Part shown: positions 21,160 to 28,991 of the stretch, one piece after another | Layout: every line of letters begins with the position of its first letter | Numbering within the stretch: the stretch's first letter is position 1 | Assembly (NCBI GenBank): GCA_004124475.1 | Contig: SCKK01000011.1 | Coordinates: 1-64,000 of the forward strand | Length of the DNA: 64,000 bases | Direction of reading: 5' to 3' | Origin: Fidelibacterota bacterium | GTDB taxonomy: Bacteria; Fidelibacterota; Marinisomatia; Marinisomatales; SCKK01 | Translations under genes and position numbers: made by a program | The notes under the pieces: model-generated | What the model saw: only the letters and a program-made list of their open reading frames with translations | What the model was told of the DNA's origin: nothing | The model's database searches: none

Positions 21160-21342
21160 ATGAAGTATATTCTGTTTTTTATTGTAGCTTATTTTTTGTA
21201 CCGAACTATCTTTCCTCTATTGAAAGGTTCCAAACGAAAAAAGAATATCAATATCAACAATACTAAACCCGATTCCGGGGAATCAGTAAAAATCCGAGAA
21301 GAGGACATACTGGATGCTGACTTTGAAGAACTGGATGAATAA
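21160..21342 (+). CDS. Small single-pass membrane protein
   Basis: The product is 60 residues. One N-terminal hydrophobic segment (about 2-20) is followed by a basic patch (KGSKRKKN) and an acidic tail (EEDILDADFEELDE). Small proteins of this layout, such as DUF4834-like ones, often occur next to folate or DNA-precursor genes in FCB bacteria, but I cannot assign a function. It starts 3 bp after the kinase gene and its end overlaps the DoxX gene. Confidence 0.6.
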   Translation: MKYILFFIVAYFLYRTIFPLLKGSKRKKNININNTKPDSGESVKIREEDILDADFEELDE

Positions 21343-21787
21343 ATTTGAGAACTTTCATTTGCTGAATATTAAACGGTTTTTTTTGGGTATATACCCCTAT
21401 AGGGATATGGGCTTATTAATCCTGCGTATAGGAATTGGGATCATGTTTATTCTGCACGGATATCCTAAAATAATGGGGGGTCCTGATGATTGGGCTAAAC
21501 TTGGAATTAAAGGAATGGGAAGCGTTGGGATTCAAAATTTCCATATATTTTGGGGATTTATGGCGGCGATTTCCGAATTCGTTGGAGGAATATTGTTGGC
21601 ATTAGGGCTACTTTTTCGCCCGGCTTTATTTTTTATGTTACTCACTATGGTTTTTGCTGCACTCTCACATATCACTACTGGGAAAGGAAGTCCATATCAT
21701 GCTATTGAGTCAGGAATCCTGTTTTTTAGCTTAATGTTGATTGGACCAGGTCGATACAGTCTGGATAATAAAATATTCAAAAGGTAA
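21314..21787 (+). CDS. DoxX-family membrane protein
   Basis: The product is 157 residues with four hydrophobic segments. Family landmarks are LILRIGIGIMFILHGYPKIMGG at the first segment and the ISEFVGGILLALGLLFRP stretch. DoxX/SURF4-type proteins are inner-membrane proteins linked to quinone or redox-stress functions; the precise role is unknown. The chosen ATG overlaps the previous gene; ATG 21335 is an alternative. The next gene begins on the base after its stop. Confidence 0.85.
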   Translation: MLTLKNWMNKFENFHLLNIKRFFLGIYPYRDMGLLILRIGIGIMFILHGYPKIMGGPDDWAKLGIKGMGSVGIQNFHIFWGFMAAISEFVGGILLALGLLFRPALFFMLLTMVFAALSHITTGKGSPYHAIESGILFFSLMLIGPGRYSLDNKIFKR

Positions 21788-22813
21788 ATGAAGGCTATCC
21801 GTATACACAAATTCGGGAAACCTGAGGTACTACGATGGGAAACCGTACCGGATCCACTTTGTCTTCCGAACCAAGTGTTGGTTCAAATGAAAGCAATGTC
21901 AATTAATCACCTGGATATCTGGGTGCGGAATGGACTATTCAATTATCCTTTGCCAATTATTATGGGGAGCGATGGAGCCGGCGTCATAGGTGAAGTGGGA
22001 CAAGAAGTTGAGGGTTGGAAAGTTGATGATGCCGTCATCATTCAGCCGGGTACCTACTGTGGAATTTGCCAGTTTTGCCAGGAAGGGAAAGAAAATTTTT
22101 GTGCCGACTATGGAATATTGGGAGAAACAGAAGATGGAACTCAATGTGAACTGATGGCGCTTAATTCCGAACAATTAGAGAGAAAGCCAGATTTTTTATC
22201 ATTTGAGGAGGCTGCTGCATTTCCACTGGTTTTTTTAACTTCGTATACTATGCTTATCAGGAGAGCGAAAATACAAAAAGGGGAAACCATACTTATTCTG
22301 GGTGCTGGTTCAGGTGTAGGGAGTGCAGCCATCCAAATTGCAAAATTGTATAATTGCCGTATCATTGCCACTGGCGGAAATGAAAAAAAACTCCAATTGG
22401 CGAAATCTCTCGGAGCAGATTATGTGATTAATCATTCGGCTGAAATTATACATAAACGGGTTAAAGAAATTACGGATGGTGTAGGCGCTGATATCGTTTT
22501 TGAGCATGTTGGAGAGGCTACCTGGAATTCAAGTCTCAAGTCGCTGAGGAGGGGAGGGAGATTGGTAACTTGTGGAGCGACAACCGGAGCCAATGTGAGT
22601 ATCAATCTTCGTCATCTGTTTATAAAAAACCTGTCGATATTGGGATCGACCATGGGTGATCGTAAAGCTTTTAGTGAAGTTGTAGAGTGGTTGGCACAAG
22701 GAAAAATTAAACCTGTCGTTGATCGTGTTTTTTCAATGAATGAGGCAGCAAAAGCTCACGTCCATATTGAAGACCGGCAGCAATTTGGGAAGGTAGTCTT
22801 AGTGCCGGGGTAA
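21788..22813 (+). CDS. Zinc-dependent alcohol dehydrogenase family oxidoreductase
   Basis: The product is 341 residues of the medium-chain dehydrogenase family. A structural zinc site is visible as CGICQFCQEGKENFC (about 95-110), and the NAD(P) Rossmann motif as LGAGSGVGSAAIQIAKL (about 172-188). It probably oxidises or reduces an alcohol/aldehyde pair. It abuts doxX and lies 4-10 bp before a class II aldolase, mtnA and mtaD. Its likely role is reducing the aldehyde released by that aldolase; this is inferred from position only. Confidence 0.85.
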   Translation: MKAIRIHKFGKPEVLRWETVPDPLCLPNQVLVQMKAMSINHLDIWVRNGLFNYPLPIIMGSDGAGVIGEVGQEVEGWKVDDAVIIQPGTYCGICQFCQEGKENFCADYGILGETEDGTQCELMALNSEQLERKPDFLSFEEAAAFPLVFLTSYTMLIRRAKIQKGETILILGAGSGVGSAAIQIAKLYNCRIIATGGNEKKLQLAKSLGADYVINHSAEIIHKRVKEITDGVGADIVFEHVGEATWNSSLKSLRRGGRLVTCGATTGANVSINLRHLFIKNLSILGSTMGDRKAFSEVVEWLAQGKIKPVVDRVFSMNEAAKAHVHIEDRQQFGKVVLVPG

Positions 22814-22822
22814 AGGTTGATA

Positions 22823-23392
22823 ATGGTTACGAAGAGAGATATTGTCCAACTTTGTAAGAAACTGTATGAGAAGGGGTTTGTTGTCGCCAATGATGGTAAC
22901 ATCAGCGCCAGAATCCACGGTGGGTTTTATATTACCGGAACCGGTAGTTATTTCTCAGAAATAGACGAATCACAGATTGTAAAATTGGATGAAGATGGAA
23001 AGCCGGTGCTGGGCGAGTACTCACGCACCGATCCCACCTCAGAAATAGCTATGCACCTTGAAGTATACCGGCAACGTGATGATGCAACTGCTGTCATTCA
23101 TGCTCATGCGCCCTATAGCACTGCTTTCTCTCTTCTGGAAGAAAATACCATAACCTGTTTACTCACAGAAATCAAATATACACTTGGGGATATCCCCGTT
23201 GCCCCTTTCGCAAAACCGGGAACGGAGGAAGTACCTGAATCCATCCGGGATCTTGTGAAAGAACACGATGCAATCATTTTATCCAATCACGGTGTACTAA
23301 CTTTGGGTAAATCTTTGGACGAAGCTTATTGGAATCTCGAGCGAGTAGAACACTTTTCGAAAATTTGTTATTTCTCTCGTTCAATGGAATAA
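22823..23392 (+). CDS. Class II aldolase (fuculose-phosphate-aldolase type)
   Basis: The product is 189 residues from ATG 22823, preceded by AAAGG; TTG 22817 is an alternative start. Class II aldolase/adducin landmarks are NDGNISARI (substrate phosphate loop), the zinc ligands HAHAPYSTAF, and SNHGVLTLG. Such enzymes split 5-methylthio- or 5-deoxyribulose 1-phosphate into DHAP and an aldehyde when linked to MtnA; MtnB dehydratases share the fold. The very next gene is mtnA, so one of those two roles is likely. No mtnC/mtnD-type genes are nearby, which favours the aldolase. Confidence 0.82.
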   Translation: MVTKRDIVQLCKKLYEKGFVVANDGNISARIHGGFYITGTGSYFSEIDESQIVKLDEDGKPVLGEYSRTDPTSEIAMHLEVYRQRDDATAVIHAHAPYSTAFSLLEENTITCLLTEIKYTLGDIPVAPFAKPGTEEVPESIRDLVKEHDAIILSNHGVLTLGKSLDEAYWNLERVEHFSKICYFSRSME

Positions 23393-23404
23393 GTAAAGTT
23401 AACC

Positions 23405-24451
23405 ATGGATTTTATAAAGGATGGTGTTGTGAACCATCTTCAATGGAACGGAGTTTCTCTCCGATTCTTGGATCAGACACTTCTCCCATGGAAAGAAGAA
23501 TTCGTAGAAACCTCAGATTATAAGGTTGTTTGTGATGCGATTCGGCGTTTAGCGATTCGAGGAGCTCCAGCTATTGGTGTTGCAGGAGGGTATGCAATTT
23601 GCCTGGGATCCAGGAAAATCAAAGCCGAGGATATTGATTATTTTTTGGATGAATTGGTAAAAATCAGCGAAAAGATTACTTCAGTTCGTCCTACTGCTGT
23701 CAACCTGTCCTGGGCGCTTGACCGTATTATCAAATCCGTTCAGGAAATGAATTCTGTTGTCGATGTCAAAGATAAAATCATCTGTGAGGCAGAAGCAATA
23801 CACCGGGAAGATATTGAGATGTGTCGCTCACTAAGTTTTATCGGTAAGGCGCTACTTCCCGAATCGGGAAAAGTAATGACCTATTGCAATGCCGGAGGGT
23901 TAGCCACCGGTGGTTATGGTACGGCATTGGGAATTATTTATGCAGCATATCAGGGTGGTAAAAAAATTCATGTTGTCGTCAATGAAACACGTCCACTTTT
24001 CCAGGGAGCCCGGTTGACAGCATGGGAGTTGAAGAAAGCGGGTATCCCTTTTTATCTTATAACTGATAATATGGCTGCACAGCTATTTGCAAAAGGAGAA
24101 ATAAAATGTGTTGTGGTGGGCGCTGATCGAATTGCTCTGAATGGTGACACAGCGAATAAAATTGGAACCTATAATCTTGCTGTATTGGCAAGGTATCATG
24201 GTATACCTTTTTACGTTGCCGCTCCCACTTCCACTATTGATTCACAAATTCGATCAGGTGAGGATATTCCCATTGAACAAAGGAACAAGAGGGAAGTAAC
24301 TCAACCCTTTGGGAAATCCATAGTTCCTTCCGATATTGAGGTGTTGACTCCTGCCTTCGATGTTACCCCCTCACACTTGATTTCTGCTATTATTACTGAA
24401 AAAGGGATTTGCAAAGCTCCATATCAGGAAAATTTTAGAAGAATTATTTGA
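23405..24451 (+). CDS. mtnA: S-methyl-5-thioribose-1-phosphate isomerase
   Basis: The product is 348 residues, the normal MtnA length. Landmarks are IRGAPAIGVAGGYA, the catalytic Cys161 in TYCNAGGLATGGYGTALG and the catalytic Asp241 in GADRIALNGDTANKIGTY, plus NETRPLFQGARLTAWEL. It isomerises 5-methylthioribose 1-phosphate (or 5-deoxyribose 1-phosphate) to the ribulose form in MTA and 5'-deoxyadenosine salvage. It sits 12 bp after the aldolase and 3 bp before mtaD. Confidence 0.95.
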   Translation: MDFIKDGVVNHLQWNGVSLRFLDQTLLPWKEEFVETSDYKVVCDAIRRLAIRGAPAIGVAGGYAICLGSRKIKAEDIDYFLDELVKISEKITSVRPTAVNLSWALDRIIKSVQEMNSVVDVKDKIICEAEAIHREDIEMCRSLSFIGKALLPESGKVMTYCNAGGLATGGYGTALGIIYAAYQGGKKIHVVVNETRPLFQGARLTAWELKKAGIPFYLITDNMAAQLFAKGEIKCVVVGADRIALNGDTANKIGTYNLAVLARYHGIPFYVAAPTSTIDSQIRSGEDIPIEQRNKREVTQPFGKSIVPSDIEVLTPAFDVTPSHLISAIITEKGICKAPYQENFRRII

Positions 24452-24454
24452 GCA

Positions 24455-25756
24455 ATGGCAAAAACTATCATCACGGGTGCCACTATCGTGACGATGAATG
24501 ACCGGAGGGAGGTTTTTTGTCCGGGATATATCGGCATTGATGGCAGCAAAATTGTTTTTGTCAGCGATAGTTATTCTGACGATTCAAGATGGGATGATGC
24601 TTTAAGAATCGATGCTTCGGATTACATTGCTATCCCCGGACTTATCAACTGCCATACTCACTCCGGAATGACAATGATGCGAGGTGTGGCTGATGATATG
24701 CCGTTAATGAAGTGGTTGGAAACAAAAATCTGGCCTATGGAGGCTAAGCTGACACCTGAGGATTCGTACTGGGGAACGAAACTTGCAGTTTTGGAGATGA
24801 TTCGTGGTGGAATCACCTGCTTCAACGATATGTACTGGCATAGCCACCAGGCTGCAAAAGCATGCGAGGAAACGGGAATTCGTGCTGTTCTTTCAGGAGT
24901 ATTGATCGGAACTCAAGCTAACCCGGAAAACCAACTTCAACAAGCCGTGGACATTGTGTCGGAATGGAGTGGAAAAGACCATGATAGGATCAAATTCTAT
25001 TTCGGACCCCACGCCTTGTATACATGCCCCCCAAAGTATCTCGAAAAAGTGGTCTCCCATGCTGAGGAAGTGGGTACTGGAATTCACATCCACCTGTCTG
25101 AAACCGAAGGAGAAGTGGAAAACTGCAAACTTGAGAACAATGGAATGAGTCCGGTGGAAGTCCTGGAGGAAATCGGCGTCTTTTCCCGACCTACCATCGC
25201 TGCACACTGCATTCATCTGTCAGACCGGGATATTGAAATTTTGGCTTCCCGCAATGTGGCGGCTGTGCATAACCCATCATCTAATATGAAGCTTGCGGCT
25301 GGGGTAATGGATGTTGACTATCTTCTCAGGAAGGGGGTTAATATTTCCTTGGGAACGGATAGCGCAGCGAGCAACAACAACCTTTCTATTCTCACTGAAA
25401 TGCGGATGGCATCTTTATTACAGAAAATCCATAAGGGAAATCCCACCGTTCTTCCTGCCGGAAAAGTACTCGAGCTGGCTACGCGAAATGGTGCAACAGC
25501 GTTATGTATGGAGGATCGTATTGGACAGTTGGAAGCAGGATTTGATGCTGATATTGTGCTGATTCGGAATAATCAGCTTCATTCATCACCACCCACGAAT
25601 CCTATCTCTCATCTCGTATATAGTTTACGACCGGACGATGTAGATACGGTTATAATTGCGGGAGAAATAATCTTAAGAAATAGCCGGTTTATAAATGCAG
25701 ATGTTAAGGAAGTTATCGCTAAGTCTAAGGAGGTTATCGACAGAATTCGAGTGTAG
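24455..25756 (+). CDS. mtaD: 5-methylthioadenosine / S-adenosylhomocysteine deaminase
   Basis: The product is 433 residues of the amidohydrolase superfamily. Metal ligands are His67 and His69 (NCHTHSG), a histidine in HIHLSETEGEVE, one in AAHCIHLS, and Asp in LGTDSAASNNN. The SNMKLAAGV block is typical of MtaD/SsnA-like deaminases. It removes the 6-amino group of MTA, SAH or 5'-deoxyadenosine to give the inosine analogue. A phosphorylase for the next step is not in this window. It is the last gene of the operon that begins with folB. Confidence 0.9.
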   Translation: MAKTIITGATIVTMNDRREVFCPGYIGIDGSKIVFVSDSYSDDSRWDDALRIDASDYIAIPGLINCHTHSGMTMMRGVADDMPLMKWLETKIWPMEAKLTPEDSYWGTKLAVLEMIRGGITCFNDMYWHSHQAAKACEETGIRAVLSGVLIGTQANPENQLQQAVDIVSEWSGKDHDRIKFYFGPHALYTCPPKYLEKVVSHAEEVGTGIHIHLSETEGEVENCKLENNGMSPVEVLEEIGVFSRPTIAAHCIHLSDRDIEILASRNVAAVHNPSSNMKLAAGVMDVDYLLRKGVNISLGTDSAASNNNLSILTEMRMASLLQKIHKGNPTVLPAGKVLELATRNGATALCMEDRIGQLEAGFDADIVLIRNNQLHSSPPTNPISHLVYSLRPDDVDTVIIAGEIILRNSRFINADVKEVIAKSKEVIDRIRV

Positions 25757-25891
25757 ACAACTTTTTATATGCATCATCCCAATAAGCAGGTATGCCGGTC
25801 ATTTTGCATGGAATCTTATCTGACTTTCTTATTAGCATTTATGGATGTAAAAAATATGTTATATATATTCTTGGTATGAACCGAGGTAAAA

Positions 25892-26035
25892 ATGAATAAA
25901 GCAAAACTTTTTATGAACGGCAGGAGTTAAGCGGTAAGATTGCCTGAGGCTTAACGTTTTACGTGGATGAAGTGTATATAAAAAGGCAATAGAAGGGGTG
26001 TTATTGATTTCTAAAGATAAATCTTTGTGGGATAT
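25892..26035 (+). pseudogene. Decayed VapB-type antitoxin
   Basis: After a GAGGT ribosome binding site, ATG 25892 opens MNKAKLFMNGRS, then TAA (25928-25930) where VapB has Gln, then AVRLP. A second TAA follows, and after a one-base frame change the text continues VYKKAIEGVLLISKDKSLW. This is the AbrB-type VapB fold (NGRSQAVRLPKEFRF...GDEVYIK...GVLL) with two stops and a frameshift. No intact VapC toxin follows; the DNA up to 26275 shows no convincing PIN domain. Confidence 0.7.
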
Positions 26036-26275
26036 TGGAAAGCAAAATCCGAATATCGAATTTTTAATCCCAGAAATGTAATTTGCTGCTGCATTGGTAA
26101 TTGCTGAGTTAAGTCATATAGACTATTAGTGAATAATATTCTTTGCCGTCAATAATCACCTGGAACTTTGACTTTATTACCTCATTAACGAAAAGACATG
26201 TCTAACTCAGAATATGGCTGGTTTTGCCTCCTTTTATATTGATTATCCTCGGAAGACTGTCTAAACTCGCCCACC

Positions 26276-27133
26276 ATGAAAAAGATGAAATTTTACATTA
26301 CATTGCTGCTATGCAGTATTTTGTTCGGGGCTGAAGATTCCCCATTTGAGAATTTTATTATTGGCGTCTGGCCAGAATACGATCATCCTGGTATTCTTGT
26401 TATTTATACCGGTACCGTAAAACAAAACCGTCTTCCACTTCCATTTGAAATTCTTGTACCTCAACAAATCCAAATGGCAGTTGGAGTGGGACATGTGGAC
26501 ACATCTGAGGCTCTCATGCCTCTCGAAATAACGGAAAGAAATGAAGAAAAGTGGCTTACTACTACCCTTGTAAAAACGGAATTTCAATTACAAATCTACT
26601 ATAATCCGTTTGATGATTCTGAAATCCGCCAATTTGATTTACAATTGAGATTCAGCCAACCACTAAGTGAGTTTCATATTGCCGTTCAAGAACCGTTGGT
26701 TGCAGAGGAATCCTTTCAATTTTCTGAGTTTGACAGTGAAAAGTTTACAGATGAACATGGTTTGACATACTATCGAGTCCATTTACATGAGTTAGCAGAG
26801 GGAGAGACGAAAAATATATCAGTTTCTTACCACAACCATAGTGGAAAGTTAACTGTCGATTTGCTTCGGGAAATGTTGGGTGCTGGTTCCGGGTCTTCGG
26901 TTCAATCTCAAACTTCTAACGTTAGAATGGATAGGTATCGGCTTCCGACTTATGAACCTATTGCTGTACTTGCAGTACTTACTTTCATCATTGGGTTCAT
27001 CTTTTGGCGATCCAATCATGGGCAGAAATTGAAAGGCGAGGGAAGAAGTAACGGCAAATTCTGTACTAAGTGTGGAAATAAAATTAAACCGCAACATAAG
27101 TTCTGCTCAAAATGTGGGAATAAGGCAAAATGA
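26276..27133 (+). CDS. Exported protein with membrane anchor and C-terminal zinc ribbon
   Basis: The product is 285 residues. A signal peptide (about 1-19) leads into an all-beta domain without a recognised family (about 25-190). A membrane segment follows (about 225-242, IAVLAVLTFIIGFIFW). The tail is a zinc-ribbon with two CxxC pairs: FCTKCGNKIKPQHKFCSKCG (about 261-280). With a cleaved signal and one membrane segment, the ribbon should face the cytoplasm. Its stop overlaps the lgt start (ATGA), so the two are translationally coupled. Function is unknown. Confidence 0.65.
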   Translation: MKKMKFYITLLLCSILFGAEDSPFENFIIGVWPEYDHPGILVIYTGTVKQNRLPLPFEILVPQQIQMAVGVGHVDTSEALMPLEITERNEEKWLTTTLVKTEFQLQIYYNPFDDSEIRQFDLQLRFSQPLSEFHIAVQEPLVAEESFQFSEFDSEKFTDEHGLTYYRVHLHELAEGETKNISVSYHNHSGKLTVDLLREMLGAGSGSSVQSQTSNVRMDRYRLPTYEPIAVLAVLTFIIGFIFWRSNHGQKLKGEGRSNGKFCTKCGNKIKPQHKFCSKCGNKAK

Positions 27134-27900
27134 TCCCCGTACTCTTTGAGATTGGACCCATTAAGATTTATTCTTTTGGAGCAATGCTTGTTGTGGCATT
27201 TATGGTGAATTATGCTTTGTTGAAAAAGCAAATGGTTCGAACTGGCAGGTCTCCTGGGTTTGCCGGGGATATTATTTTTTGGGCGGCTTTGGGCGGTATT
27301 TTAGGTTCAAAAGTCTATTACCTTATTGAAAATTACAAAAGTGTTATTGCGGATCCGATAGGAATGATTTTTAGTGGTGCTGGTCTTGTATTTCTCGGTG
27401 GACTAATGGGAGGGATGTTGGCAGTGACGATTCTACTCAGGAAAAGGGGGGAATCATGGATTGAATTCGCCGACCTTGTTGCACCTCTACTTATCATGGG
27501 TTATGCCATCGGACGCATTGGCTGTTTTCTGGTGGGCGATGACTATGGAGTACAAACATCGTTGCCGTGGGGTTTAACATTTCCAAAGGGAATACCCATC
27601 ACTTTGGTTCCGGTCCACCCGACTCAGATATATGAAACAAGCACAGGTTTTGTTATCTTCGCCATTTTGTGGAGCATAAGGGAAAAAGCAAGTCCTGTAG
27701 GTACAGTCTTTTACTTGTATTTAATTTTGGCTGGATTAGAGAGGTTCTTTATTGAATTCATTCGTACAAATAATGAGTATCTGTTTGGATTAACAGGGGC
27801 TCAATTGATTTCTATTGTCATGATTAGTATTGGCACATACTTCCTGGTGAAGACAAGGCAAGTCTCTATTCATAAGCCTGTGACAGATACTAATCCTTAG
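27130..27900 (+). CDS. lgt: Prolipoprotein diacylglyceryl transferase
   Basis: The product is 256 residues with about seven membrane segments. The Lgt signature appears as GRIGCFLVGDDYG (about 135-147, usual GRIGNFINGE), followed by HPTQIYE and the RFFIEFIRTNNE block with the essential Arg. It transfers diacylglycerol from phosphatidylglycerol to the lipobox cysteine of prolipoproteins in the inner membrane, the first step of lipoprotein maturation. Several lipoproteins of this window would be its substrates. Confidence 0.95.
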   Translation: MIPVLFEIGPIKIYSFGAMLVVAFMVNYALLKKQMVRTGRSPGFAGDIIFWAALGGILGSKVYYLIENYKSVIADPIGMIFSGAGLVFLGGLMGGMLAVTILLRKRGESWIEFADLVAPLLIMGYAIGRIGCFLVGDDYGVQTSLPWGLTFPKGIPITLVPVHPTQIYETSTGFVIFAILWSIREKASPVGTVFYLYLILAGLERFFIEFIRTNNEYLFGLTGAQLISIVMISIGTYFLVKTRQVSIHKPVTDTNP

Positions 27901-27968
27901 GTTCAATATCATTCAGAAAAAAATCGATGTTCTAACTCGCATTTCTCACCAAGAATCGTAACGAGACG

Positions 27969-28991
27969 GTGGAACTGTTTGTGAATACTAGGCTTCCGAA
28001 GAAAAATGCATGGAGGTGTATTGAACAATACGTCGAGTACATTTTTCGAGGAAAACGCAGTAGTCGTGAACAGATACGCCGTCGCAGTAGATCTGTTGGT
28101 GAGAAATGCGGGCTCATCCTGCTCATTTTATTTGCAGGTATTTCATGTCTTACATCTCAATTTCTAAAATCTCCGTGGGTTGAATATCCCCTTCACCAAA
28201 TTGTCGAGTCAAAGAGAATAAAACCTAAATTTTTAGCGGTAAATCAATTTGGAGATTTATATCTCCTTGATGATGATAACTATTGGCTGATTTATCTACC
28301 GGGTGACGGCACAGAACCTCGGATTGCCGGTGGGTGGGGAGAGGCAGGAGAAAATTTTTCTCTCCCCACAGATTTGGTCGCATCGCCAGCTCTCGATATT
28401 TATGTCTGTGACAACGGTACTCATCGAATCTTGAGGTTTGATCGCAAATTAAATTTTTTGGGTTCATTGGATACACAATTGTTATTCCCTTATTCCATTC
28501 AGTTCCCCAATCATATTGTAGTAAACCAATTGGGGGAATTATTTGTGTCAAGTGATCAAGACTGGGTTATCTATTTTATCTCATCAGATCGTAAAATGAT
28601 TACGAAAATTGGTCATACTTCATATGGGCGAGACAGGTTTGGAGACATATTTCATATTGCCTTGGGGAACCAAAACGCCGTTGGCATCGTGGATATTGGG
28701 AATGAGATGTTTTATCAGATTGAAAGGTCAGGAAAAATTTTAAATAAAATTGAGTTACCGGAAAATAAATGTTACATACAACCGTGGCGAGAAGGTTGGC
28801 TTCTCCTTGGGGAAAGTGGTAAACTATATTTTTATGACCCCTCTATCGATGATTATATCATTATAGAAGAACCCGATGAAAAAACCTTATCCATTTTCCC
28901 AAGTGATTTTGACATTATGGGGAATACCATGTTTTTAGTCGATAGGTTAAATGGGAAGATATTCCGGTCAACGATACAATTCATTGAATAA
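27969..28991 (+). CDS. Putative lipoprotein with NHL-like propeller
   Basis: The product is 340 residues from GTG 27969. A hydrophobic stretch with lipobox AGISC (Cys60) marks the true signal, so the first about 45 residues, rich in Arg and Ser, are odd; no ATG/GTG/TTG lies between residue 5 and the signal. The rest resembles an NHL/six-bladed propeller, with blades such as LPTDLVASPALDIYVCDNGTHRILRFD. It probably sits on the envelope. The downstream outer-membrane gene overlaps its end by about 40 bases, so they are likely co-expressed. Start and precise family are uncertain. Confidence 0.6.
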   Translation: MELFVNTRLPKKNAWRCIEQYVEYIFRGKRSSREQIRRRSRSVGEKCGLILLILFAGISCLTSQFLKSPWVEYPLHQIVESKRIKPKFLAVNQFGDLYLLDDDNYWLIYLPGDGTEPRIAGGWGEAGENFSLPTDLVASPALDIYVCDNGTHRILRFDRKLNFLGSLDTQLLFPYSIQFPNHIVVNQLGELFVSSDQDWVIYFISSDRKMITKIGHTSYGRDRFGDIFHIALGNQNAVGIVDIGNEMFYQIERSGKILNKIELPENKCYIQPWREGWLLLGESGKLYFYDPSIDDYIIIEEPDEKTLSIFPSDFDIMGNTMFLVDRLNGKIFRSTIQFIE

